The position numbers and the translations under genes were made by a program. Below are positions 17,464 to 25,132 of a DNA stretch of 64,000 nt, piece after piece. The DNA is from Leucobacter komagatae (lineage in GTDB: Bacteria > Actinomycetota > Actinomycetes > Actinomycetales > Microbacteriaceae), in assembly GCF_000834055.1 (NCBI RefSeq), contig NZ_JXSQ01000004.1, positions 178,663-242,662 of the forward strand, in the 5' to 3' direction. The notes below the pieces were generated by a model, which worked only from the letters and a program-made list of their open reading frames with translations, made no database searches and had not been told where the DNA came from. Each line of letters opens with the position of its first letter. The stretch's first letter is position 1.

Positions 17464-17608
17464 AGTGTGTTCCTTCGTGTTGAGCCCCAGACCACTATCT
17501 TCGCGCTGAGAGAGCGTGTCGCACTTCGGCGTGCTTCACAATTTTCTCTGTCGACTTTGTAGCCTGGAACAGTTGATTGCAGAAATGGTGCGATTTGAGT
17601 CAGTGAAG

Positions 17609-18388
17609 TTAGAGAGACGGCACAGCCGCGATCAGTTCCTTGGTGTACTCGTGCTGTGGCTGGTGCATCACGTCGAGCGTGTCACCCACCTCGACGAGGG
17701 AGCCACTGCGCATCACAGCAACGCGGTCGCAAACGAGCCGAACGACGGCGAGGTTGTGACTGATAAACAGCATCGAGAACCCCAGCTCGCGCTGCAGCTC
17801 TTTAAGGAGGTTCAACACGGATCCCTGCACCGAGACGTCGAGAGCTGACGTGATCTCGTCGGCAAGGATCACCGCCGGTTTGGCCGAGATCGCCCGTGCG
17901 ACGGCAACCCGCTGCCGCTGCCCACCCGACAGCTGCGCTGGCATACGCTGAGCGGTCTCAGGTGGCAGGGCGACGGCCCTGAGGAGGTTCGCGATCTCGT
18001 CCCGCCGCGCCCGCGCCTGCGGCGCCGAGGTGCCTTCTCTGCGATGAGCCGAGATGAGCGCCTCATCAATCGACTGGCCGATCGTTCGGCGCGGATTGAA
18101 ACACGACTGCGGGTCCTGGAAGATCATCTGCACACGCCGGCGCTCGCGCAACTGGTCACCCCGAGCGTGCGAAATCTCCGTTTCCCCGAGCATGATGCGC
18201 CCGGCCGAAGGTTCCGCCAGGCCTACCGCAGCGCGCGCGATAGTCGACTTGCCCGACCCGGACTCGCCGACAAGCCCAAGCACTTCCCCGGCTTCGAGCG
18301 TGAGGTCAACGTTTTCTACTGCGGTGAAGAGCGAAGCCCCATGCCCGTACGTGATACTCAGCGATTCGAATGAGAGTCGATTGCTCAT
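17609..18388 (-). CDS. Peptide ABC transporter ATP-binding protein (DppF/OppF type)
   Basis: A 259-residue ABC ATPase. Walker A is GESGSGKST, the Q-loop is MIFQDPQSC, the signature is LSGGQRQ, Walker B is VILADE, and the H-loop is FISHN. It ends with the OppF-like tail HEYTKELIAAVPSL, without a full oligopeptide C-terminal extension. It powers peptide import as partner of the fused permease-ATPase encoded immediately upstream, with which it overlaps by 4 bases. Two ATPases plus two permease domains plus one binding protein make a complete importer. Confidence 0.92.
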   Translation of the reverse strand: MSNRLSFESLSITYGHGASLFTAVENVDLTLEAGEVLGLVGESGSGKSTIARAAVGLAEPSAGRIMLGETEISHARGDQLRERRRVQMIFQDPQSCFNPRRTIGQSIDEALISAHRREGTSAPQARARRDEIANLLRAVALPPETAQRMPAQLSGGQRQRVAVARAISAKPAVILADEITSALDVSVQGSVLNLLKELQRELGFSMLFISHNLAVVRLVCDRVAVMRSGSLVEVGDTLDVMHQPQHEYTKELIAAVPSL

Positions 18389-20256
18389 CGCGTTCCTCCT
18401 TCGAAATCGATCAGTTCAATTGCGCCCGTTGGGGGAACGACCGCCTCGAGCACGCCGATGGGCGATGTACCTGAGAAGTCAGCGTCGTCCGGGATAGAAG
18501 CCATCGGCTCCCCGCGCGGGCTGTCCATCGTCGGCACCGTCGCCATGAGCGCTCGGGTGTACGGGTGAGCCGCATTGCCGGCACGCAGGTCATCAGCCGA
18601 GATGTCCTCAACCAACCGGCCGCGGTACATCACCAGCACTCGCGTACACAGCGACGTCACCACCGCGATGTCGTGTGACACGAACATAATCGCTGTGCCG
18701 TCAACCTCATTGATCCGCTTCAGGAGTTCGAGAATGCCTGCCTGCACCGTGACGTCGAGCGCGGTAGTCGGCTCGTCGGCGAGAATCAGCGACGGCTTGC
18801 CCATCAGACCGGCAGCAATCATCGCGCGCTGCCGCATGCCACCTGAGTACTCATGGGGATACTGGGAGTAGCGGCGCTCTGCGTCAGGGATTCGCACCGC
18901 GGTAAGCCGCTCGACGGCCACCTTCTTGGCCTCGGCGCGGTCCATGTCGAGGTGCAACATGCCGGTCTCCGCGACCTGAGTGCCGACATGCAGCGCGGGG
19001 TTCAACGACGACATTGGGTCCTGGAACACCATCGCAAGACGTGTTCCAAAGTGGTGGTCGAGGGACTTCGGGTACCCGTCCTCGGTAAGCACAACGTCCT
19101 CGCCATCAAAACTGGCAGAGCGGGCCGTGACGTGCAGCGGGGACTCGATCAAGCCTGCTATCGACATGAGCGTCAAGCTCTTTCCCGACCCCGATTCACC
19201 CACGACGCCCACAATCTCACCACGAGCGATATCGAAGGACACCCCGTCGACCAACGCACGTAATTCGTCGTCGCCCTGCGGCGCGAACACCTTGAGCCCG
19301 CGGACGGAGAGCACCGTATCGCTCGACGCGTCAGTGGAGACCTCGCCGGTCGCAGCAGCAGCAATATCGGTTGCGGCAGCGCGGGAGCGGCCAAGCTTGC
19401 GCAGCATCGCACCGCTAAGGCTCCGCCTGCTCCCCGTTGCGAGGGTCCGGTTCAGTACCTCTCCGAGCAGCATGAACGTCATGCCGGCAAGAATGATGGC
19501 CACGCCAGGAACGATCGCAGCAGCAGGGGTAATGAAGATTCTGCTGACACCCTCGTTGAGCATCCGACCCCAGTCATACTGCGGCACCTGGATACCCAGC
19601 CCAAGGAAGGAGAGGCCTGCGAACGCGAGCAGCGTGCCGCCCGCGGTGAGCGCGGCGTTCACGAGCAGCGGGTCGCGCACGTTCGGCAAAACGTGCCTGA
19701 TGACAATCTGTCGCTTCGGCACGCCGAGCACGAGCGCAGCTGAAACGTAGTCCCTGCCCCACACCGAGGCTGACAGGTTGTGCACGAGACGCGCATAATT
19801 TGGCATCATCGCGATCGCGATCGCCAGGCTAGCTGCAAGGCCGTCCTGGCCGAGGATCACGGAGAAGGCGATTGCGAGAAGTAGCCCAGGGAACGCGACA
19901 CCAATGTTGATGCCTGCGACCAGCCAACGCCCACCGCGCCCTCCAAGAACGAGCGGGAGCAGTCCAAGCAGCACGCCGCACACAATGCCAACCGCAGTAG
20001 CACTCAGTGCCATCACCACCGACAATCGCGTGGCGACGAGCGTGCGCAGCAAGATGTCGCGGCCGCTGCCGTCAGTGCCGAATATGTGCTCGGCGCTGGA
20101 TGGCTGCGAAATCATGCTCGTGTTTGTCACTGCGGCTTGCTGACCCCAGATCACCGGAGCAAAGATGGCGAGAAAGGCGAGCGCGGTAAACGATACGACC
20201 GCGACAATACCCAGTGGCGAGCGCAGTGTCTCAAGGAAGCGATGTTTCGTAGTCAT
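18385..20256 (-). CDS. Fused peptide ABC permease-ATPase (DppC-DppD fusion)
   Basis: A 623-residue two-domain protein. Residues about 1-290 are a DppC-like permease, with an N-terminal span and five more spans; the EAA loop region is near ALVLGVPKRQIVIRHVLPN. Residues about 315-600 are a DppD-like ATPase, with Walker A GESGSGKSL, signature YSGGMRQRA, Walker B LILADEPTTALD and switch FVSHD. The two are joined by an Ala/Thr-rich linker. Such fusions occur in several actinobacteria and fix permease to ATPase stoichiometry. It overlaps both neighbours by 4 bases, so the importer is translated as a coupled unit. Confidence 0.92.
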   Translation of the reverse strand: MTTKHRFLETLRSPLGIVAVVSFTALAFLAIFAPVIWGQQAAVTNTSMISQPSSAEHIFGTDGSGRDILLRTLVATRLSVVMALSATAVGIVCGVLLGLLPLVLGGRGGRWLVAGINIGVAFPGLLLAIAFSVILGQDGLAASLAIAIAMMPNYARLVHNLSASVWGRDYVSAALVLGVPKRQIVIRHVLPNVRDPLLVNAALTAGGTLLAFAGLSFLGLGIQVPQYDWGRMLNEGVSRIFITPAAAIVPGVAIILAGMTFMLLGEVLNRTLATGSRRSLSGAMLRKLGRSRAAATDIAAAATGEVSTDASSDTVLSVRGLKVFAPQGDDELRALVDGVSFDIARGEIVGVVGESGSGKSLTLMSIAGLIESPLHVTARSASFDGEDVVLTEDGYPKSLDHHFGTRLAMVFQDPMSSLNPALHVGTQVAETGMLHLDMDRAEAKKVAVERLTAVRIPDAERRYSQYPHEYSGGMRQRAMIAAGLMGKPSLILADEPTTALDVTVQAGILELLKRINEVDGTAIMFVSHDIAVVTSLCTRVLVMYRGRLVEDISADDLRAGNAAHPYTRALMATVPTMDSPRGEPMASIPDDADFSGTSPIGVLEAVVPPTGAIELIDFEGGTR

Positions 20257-21275
20257 GACTTGTCCAATGCAGTGCGCGGATCCAACAGGATGAGCACGAA
20301 ATCGATTACGAGGTTAATGAGCAGCACCACCGATCCGTAGAAGATGATAATTGCCTGCACGAGCGGATAGTCCTTGCCCTGAATGGACTGCACGATCACG
20401 CCGCCGAGGCCAGGCCACGCGAAGATGCTCTCGACAAGCACCGTCCCCGCGATCATGGCGCCCAGCGCCATACCCGAGATCGTGAGCGTTGATGTGAGCA
20501 GGTTCGGCAGCACGTGTTTGGCGTACAGCCGAACCGCTGGCATGCGACGGGAGCGGGCCGTCCGGACGTAGTCCTGCTGGAGCACGGTCAGGGTCTCGGC
20601 GCGGACGATGCGCGTGAGCCCGGCCGCTGGACCAAACGCTAACGCGACAACAGGCAATATGTATGACGAGAACCCGCTTCTTCCCGCAACCGGGAACAGG
20701 TCAAGCGTTACTGCGAAAAAGTACACCAGCAGGATGCCTGCGAGGAACTCTGGGATGAGCGCGAGCGCAGCGGTCACGGAGTTGAACCCAGTGTCGACTC
20801 CTGGCCGGCGGCCGCCATGGGTGAGCGCCCCGAAGGTGAGGCCAAGACACACCGCTACGACGAACGCGATCAGCACCGCGGCCCATGCGATTTCCAGCGT
20901 AGCCGGAGCCCGCTGAATAATGACGTCGATAACGGGTTGGCGTGAGCTGATCGATTCACCGAGATCCCCGGTGAACAGCCCCTTCCAAAACGAGAAATAC
21001 TGCACGATCACTGGGCGATCGAGACCAAGTTCGATCCGCCGGGCCTCAACGGCCTCCGGTGTCGCGTTCTCACCAACGGACACTCGAGCTGGATCGCCCG
21101 GAATGAGCTGCATGAGCAGGAAGGAGACCGTGATGAGCACGAACATGGACACGACAAAGTACCCACCGCGTCGCAACAGGTACGCTGCCCACGGTTTCCG
21201 CACAAGGAAGGATTCCCGTTTCTGCGTCTGTCTCGGTGTGACGTCCACTTGTGGACTCCCAGAAGTTGCTGGCAT
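20253..21275 (-). CDS. Peptide ABC transporter permease (DppB type)
   Basis: A 340-residue permease with a basic N-terminal tail, the DppB opening VLITVSFLLMQLIPGDP, six predicted spans, and the EAA region LTVLQQDYVRTARSRRMPAVRLYAKHVLPN. It forms the membrane channel together with the permease half of the downstream fusion protein. It is the first gene of the minus-strand operon; GAGGAG lies eight bases before the ATG at 21275. Its promoter must lie in the 212-base region shared with divergent dppA. Confidence 0.9.
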   Translation of the reverse strand: MPATSGSPQVDVTPRQTQKRESFLVRKPWAAYLLRRGGYFVVSMFVLITVSFLLMQLIPGDPARVSVGENATPEAVEARRIELGLDRPVIVQYFSFWKGLFTGDLGESISSRQPVIDVIIQRAPATLEIAWAAVLIAFVVAVCLGLTFGALTHGGRRPGVDTGFNSVTAALALIPEFLAGILLVYFFAVTLDLFPVAGRSGFSSYILPVVALAFGPAAGLTRIVRAETLTVLQQDYVRTARSRRMPAVRLYAKHVLPNLLTSTLTISGMALGAMIAGTVLVESIFAWPGLGGVIVQSIQGKDYPLVQAIIIFYGSVVLLINLVIDFVLILLDPRTALDKS

Positions 21276-21439
21276 GCGCTCTCCTCGCCGTTGGGTCTAG
21301 CTGCCTACTCAGTATTGCGGACAACCGAATCTCGCCGCACTGTCGAACACACCAAGCAACGGCGCGAAAAACTGTCGTACGAACCAACACAGTGCCCGAC
21401 ATTCCTCCTAGGCTACGAAGTTGGGAGCCATTTGCTCCA

Positions 21440-21458
21440 CGAGGACAGCGCGTCCTCG
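21440..21458. promoter_or_regulatory. Inverted repeat in the dppB-dppA divergent region
   Basis: CGAGGAC, five bases, GTCCTCG: a 7-bp inverted repeat about 30 bases before the dppA start, in the 21276-21487 region from which the importer operon and dppA diverge. It could be an operator for the PucR regulator at 8050-9735 or a leader hairpin of dppA. The rest of this region shows no recognised element. Confidence 0.35.
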
Positions 21459-21487
21459 CAGTACGTCATCTGGGGGGAAACTGGCGC

Positions 21488-22330
21488 ATGCGCGTGTATA
21501 TTTCAATCGATATGGAAGGCGTCGCCGGCATCGCGACGATGGATCAGGTCGTGCGGGGTGGCCACGGGTACCCGCGTGCTCAGCACCTCATGACCGGTGA
21601 AGCGAACGCGGCCATCGCTGGCGCTTTCGCCGGCGGAGCGACCGAAGTCACCATCAACGACAGCCACGGCACAATGGACAACCTCATTCACGAGGATCTC
21701 GACCCGCGTGCGCGAATCATCTTCGGCAAGCCAAAGGTCGACTGCATGGCCGAGGGAATCGACAAGGACCACGATGTTGCGCTCTTCATCGGATATCACG
21801 CGGCCGCCGGCGGCCCTGGCGTCATCGCGCACACCTACTCATCGCTTTTCAACGAGGTGCGCGTCAACGGACGCGCCGTGTCCGAGGCAGACGTTAACGC
21901 CCTCCAGGCGGCGGCCGTTGGTGTTCCCGTCGCGCTCCTCACGGGCGACGACGTCATCTGCGCCGCTATCTCGGAAACTCTTCCGGGCATCGAGACGGTC
22001 ACGGTGAAGGAAGCGCACGGCTACAACGCCGCAGATTCGATGTCCCCCTCAGAGGCGCGCCGCCTGATCACTGAGGCCGCGACGAAGGCAGTCGCGGGAG
22101 CGAGCACGCTCGCCGTCACTGACGTTCCCGCAACGATCGAGGTGTCAATCGACATGCCAAACATCTCCGCCGCGGAGCACGCGGAGATGATCCCGACAGC
22201 CGAGCGCACCGCGATCCGGACCGTGCAGGTTGTCGCGCACTCACCCCGCGAGGCAGTGAACTTCATCACCGCGTGCTACCAGTTCGCAGCGGCATCCATG
22301 CACGCGATGCTGCCGCTCATCAACCGCTAA
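21488..22330 (+). CDS. dppA: D-aminopeptidase DppA (M55 family)
   Basis: A 280-residue M55 metallopeptidase. Zinc ligands fall at the same numbers as in Bacillus subtilis DppA: D8 and E10 in SIDMEG, H60 in NDSHG, H104 in GYHA, E133 in SEAD, and the catalytic H115 in AHTYS. These enzymes form ring-shaped decamers that cut D-amino-acid N-termini, such as D-Ala-D-Ala. The start at 21488 is supported by the conserved N-terminus MRVYISIDMEG and by a G-rich site about 9 bases upstream. It diverges from the peptide importer operon, mirroring the B. subtilis dpp locus where dppA heads the importer genes. A strong hairpin follows. Confidence 0.95.
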   Translation: MRVYISIDMEGVAGIATMDQVVRGGHGYPRAQHLMTGEANAAIAGAFAGGATEVTINDSHGTMDNLIHEDLDPRARIIFGKPKVDCMAEGIDKDHDVALFIGYHAAAGGPGVIAHTYSSLFNEVRVNGRAVSEADVNALQAAAVGVPVALLTGDDVICAAISETLPGIETVTVKEAHGYNAADSMSPSEARRLITEAATKAVAGASTLAVTDVPATIEVSIDMPNISAAEHAEMIPTAERTAIRTVQVVAHSPREAVNFITACYQFAAASMHAMLPLINR

Positions 22331-22335
22331 CACTG

Positions 22336-22388
22336 CACAGCACAATGGCCCGGACCCCTTTGCGAAGGGCCCGGGCCATTGTGCTGTG
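22336..22388. terminator. Hairpin terminator after dppA
   Basis: An 18-bp perfect inverted repeat (22336-22353 and 22371-22388) whose 17-base loop itself can pair (cccctt/aaggg). It lies between convergent dppA and the serine hydrolase gene ending at 22449 and probably stops transcription from the dppA side. Confidence 0.85.
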
Positions 22389-22448
22389 TGCGATGGGCAC
22401 CAGTCGCGGCACCGTCCGCGGGACGCCCAAAGCGCCCCGCACAGCCCG

Positions 22449-23351
22449 TTAACTCAGCGCGTCAGACAGCAGGCGCGCGATGTCACCAATCGCGCGGTCT
22501 GCGGCGGGGTTGCGCGACTGCAGGGTCTTTCCGCGCAGGAACACGGCGATCGCGTGGCGCGTGCCATCTGGGAACTCGACGACACCGATCTCGTTACGCA
22601 CCATTCCGAGCGTGCCCGTCTTGCCACTGATCTTCACGTCATCTCGCGGGAAACCTGAGCTCAGACGGTGCGGCCACACCTGGAGGCCGAGAATCCGGCG
22701 CGCTTCCGCGCAGGCCTCAGGGGACGCCGCGGCGTCCGTCCAGATCTGCTGCAGCAATGAAGTAGCCTCGCGCGGCGTCGTTCGGTTCGTCTTTTCCGGA
22801 GTCGCGGCTATGAATCCTGCTGCGGTGTCGTAGTCCACGCTCGCCATGCCATCGATCGCGCCGATGCCCGCAGCCGCGAGATCGTTGGCGATGTCCTCGA
22901 AGATACGTGCGCAGTCGCCAGTGAGCTGCGTCCCTGGCAGGCCGAGCTCGCGCATCGTCTGGTTCACGCGGTCTACCGTGACCATTCCGGTGACGATGTC
23001 GGTCGCCGCGTTGTCGCTCACGGTGATCATCGAGGTCGCAACGTCGCGCAGCGACCACTCGGCCTCGTCCGAGAATACGCTCAGACCGGTCGGGCCGAGC
23101 GTGGCGTCAGCGGGCAAGAAGCGAACGCGCTGGGCCGGGTCGAGTTCACCAGCAGAGACCTGCCGCACGTACTCGACGAGCACGGGCACCTTGAACACCG
23201 ACGCGGTAACGGTAGGCGCGTCAGAGTCAAAGCCAACCTCGGCGCCTGTGTCAATGTCGCGAGCGTGCGCAAATGCGAACACCCCCGCGTCCTCGGCGAC
23301 CTGGGCAATACGGGCGGTGAGAGTATCTTCATCGATAATTTGGGTGCTCAT
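22449..23351 (-). CDS. Class A beta-lactamase-fold serine hydrolase
   Basis: A 300-residue protein with class A landmarks SVFK (S51, K54), SDN (S112-N114) and SGKTG (K244). There is no recognisable ExxLN omega-loop motif where the deacylating glutamate of true beta-lactamases should be, and there is no signal peptide. A cytoplasmic peptidase or esterase is therefore more likely than an antibiotic-resistance enzyme. It converges on dppA and may act with the D-peptide system, but it is a separate transcription unit. The start at 23351 (MSTQIIDED) has no strong ribosome site; a longer in-frame start at 23396 is possible. Confidence 0.82.
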   Translation of the reverse strand: MSTQIIDEDTLTARIAQVAEDAGVFAFAHARDIDTGAEVGFDSDAPTVTASVFKVPVLVEYVRQVSAGELDPAQRVRFLPADATLGPTGLSVFSDEAEWSLRDVATSMITVSDNAATDIVTGMVTVDRVNQTMRELGLPGTQLTGDCARIFEDIANDLAAAGIGAIDGMASVDYDTAAGFIAATPEKTNRTTPREATSLLQQIWTDAAASPEACAEARRILGLQVWPHRLSSGFPRDDVKISGKTGTLGMVRNEIGVVEFPDGTRHAIAVFLRGKTLQSRNPAADRAIGDIARLLSDALS

Positions 23352-23431
23352 ACTGAGCAGACTAGCGCCAGCCGCGCCTCCCGAAGTTGTGAGCATCCAC
23401 GAGAGCCCCCACCCGGGTTCGTCGTAGACAA

Positions 23432-23470
23432 CAACGCACCCGCTCGGCCGGCGGCCGAGCGGGTGCGTTG
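23432..23470 (-). terminator. Hairpin terminator after the amino-acid dehydrogenase gene
   Basis: A perfect 18-bp inverted repeat (23432-23449 and 23453-23470) with a 3-base loop, placed 20 bases past the stop of the dehydrogenase gene and before the start of the serine hydrolase gene on the same strand. Confidence 0.85.
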
Positions 23471-23490
23471 TGGAATTCTCTACGAAAGCG

Positions 23491-24552
23491 CTACTTGCGA
23501 AGCAGTGCGTTCACGAGATTGTCAGCGGCCTCCACGGTCGTGATCCCCTGCGATGCCGCCTCGTCGAAAACGCGCGCAAGCGTATCGCCGATCGCGTCGA
23601 TTCGGGCAATGCGATCCTCAATGCTGTCGTCTTTTGCGCCCAGGTAGAGCACGCCGCCGGCGTTCACGAGGTAGTCGGGGGCGTAGAGAATGCCGCGCGC
23701 CGCAAGCTGCTCGGCGCCGTCTGCTTCTGCGAGCTGGTTGTTCGCCGGGCCGACGACGGCGCTGGTGTCGAGCTCATCGATGACCCGCGGTGAGAGCATG
23801 CCGCCGACACCGGCAGGCATGAACACGTCGGCCGGCACGCGGTGCGCGTCGGCGGGCGCGACCCAGTCCGCGCCGAGCTCGCGCGCAAGTGCCTGCTTCT
23901 GGTCGTTGATGTCAGAGAGTGTGAGTATCGCGCCCTCGCCGGCGAGCCGGGTGGCGAGGGCGGATCCGACGTGGCCGAGACCGACGATAGTGATCTTGCG
24001 ACCAGCCGCGTCGGGGGTGCCGTGCGTGCGGCGGAGCGTCTCGCGGAGCGCAGAGTACACGCCACGCGCGGTGTACTCGCCTGGATCGCCGAGGCCGCCC
24101 TGGTCGGCAGGCAAGCCGACGGCGTGCTCGGTAAGCTCCGAGACCACGGCCATGTCGGCCGCGGTCGTTCCCACGTCTTCCGCGGTGAGGTACGCGCCGC
24201 CGAGCGCCTCGACCGCGTCGCCGAGATCGAGGAATGCGTTACGGCGAAGCTCCCCGGTGAGCTGCTGCCCTGGCTCGAGCACGATGACCGACTTGCCGCC
24301 GCCGAGATCTAGCCCAGCGAGCGCGTTCTTCGAGGTCATGCCGCGCGACAGCCGCAGCGCGTCAGCGAGCGCTTCGCTCCAGTCCCCGTAGCTCCAGACG
24401 CGGCAGCCGCCGAGCGCCGGGCCGAGCTTCGTGCTGTGCACCGCCACGATGATGGTGAGGCCCGACCTCTTCCCGGTAGAAATGTTGACCTTTTCGTGGT
24501 CAAGGAACGGAGCTAGTGTCGGGCGCTCTGCGAGCATTGCAGCAAGTGTCAT
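23491..24552 (-). CDS. Leucine/valine (branched-chain amino acid) dehydrogenase
   Basis: A 353-residue Glu/Leu/Phe/Val dehydrogenase. The substrate domain carries GPALGGCRVW and the catalytic lysine motif GMTSKNALAGLDLGGGKSV; the NAD domain has GLGHVGSALA. Length and motifs match leucine and valine dehydrogenases, which oxidatively deaminate branched-chain L-amino acids to 2-oxo acids plus ammonia. Phenylalanine dehydrogenase cannot be fully excluded. An Lrp-family gene diverges from it, the usual arrangement for valine dehydrogenase control. It could consume L-amino acids produced by the D-to-L conversion genes nearby. Confidence 0.9.
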   Translation of the reverse strand: MTLAAMLAERPTLAPFLDHEKVNISTGKRSGLTIIVAVHSTKLGPALGGCRVWSYGDWSEALADALRLSRGMTSKNALAGLDLGGGKSVIVLEPGQQLTGELRRNAFLDLGDAVEALGGAYLTAEDVGTTAADMAVVSELTEHAVGLPADQGGLGDPGEYTARGVYSALRETLRRTHGTPDAAGRKITIVGLGHVGSALATRLAGEGAILTLSDINDQKQALARELGADWVAPADAHRVPADVFMPAGVGGMLSPRVIDELDTSAVVGPANNQLAEADGAEQLAARGILYAPDYLVNAGGVLYLGAKDDSIEDRIARIDAIGDTLARVFDEAASQGITTVEAADNLVNALLRK

Positions 24553-24655
24553 GCCAAGAATTCAATCGAAGACTGGCGGTTCCAACAAGTCAGCCATTTC
24601 AGATTGAACAGATCGACCGGTGCAGCCACGCTCCAGTGACGCTATGTTGGTCATT

Positions 24656-25108
24656 ATGTATGTCCTCGACGCTACCGACCGCCGGATCCTCGCCGCGCTC
24701 GACGCAGACTCTCGCGCGACCGTCCAGGCGATTGCCTATGAGCTTGGGCTCGCCCGCGGCACGGTGCATACGCGGCTGGATCGGCTGCAGCGCTCCGGCG
24801 CACTCAAGGCGCACTCGCTGCGACTGCACCCGCCGGCGCTCGGCTGGCCGCTGCGCGCACACATCACCGCCGAGGCAAACCAGGACAAGCTCGACCTTAT
24901 GATCGCCGATCTCGAGCAGATCCCCGAGATTATCGAGTGCGTCGCCGTGTCCGGTCAGAGCGATCTATCGATTGAGATCGTTGCGCGCGACGCAGACGAC
25001 GTCTACCGCATTACCCAGAGCATCATGAAGTGCCGCGGCGTGCTCCGAACGGCGACGTCGATCATGCTGCGCGAACTCATCTCGCGACGCCAGCACCAGC
25101 TGCTGTAG
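24656..25108 (+). CDS. Lrp/AsnC-family transcriptional regulator
   Basis: A 150-residue regulator with an N-terminal helix-turn-helix (LDATDRRILAALDADSRAT, then GLARGTVHTRLDRLQRSG) and a C-terminal RAM ligand domain (VSGQSDLSIEIVARDADDVYRI). It diverges from the branched-chain amino-acid dehydrogenase gene and is its likely regulator, answering to amino acids. The start at 24656 (MYVLDATDRR) fits the family N-terminus; ATGs at 24644 and 24620 are alternatives, and no Shine-Dalgarno precedes any of them, so the message may be leaderless. In the shared region TTCAATC (24561) and GATTGAA (24602) form a widely spaced inverted pair that could be Lrp half-sites. Confidence 0.9.
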   Translation: MYVLDATDRRILAALDADSRATVQAIAYELGLARGTVHTRLDRLQRSGALKAHSLRLHPPALGWPLRAHITAEANQDKLDLMIADLEQIPEIIECVAVSGQSDLSIEIVARDADDVYRITQSIMKCRGVLRTATSIMLRELISRRQHQLL

Positions 25109-25132
25109 CCGGCGCGGCGCCGCGAGGGCTCG

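Noticed and set aside
22449..23351. Antibiotic-resistance beta-lactamase
   Set aside because: No secretion signal and no omega-loop glutamate motif; a peptidase-like role fits better.
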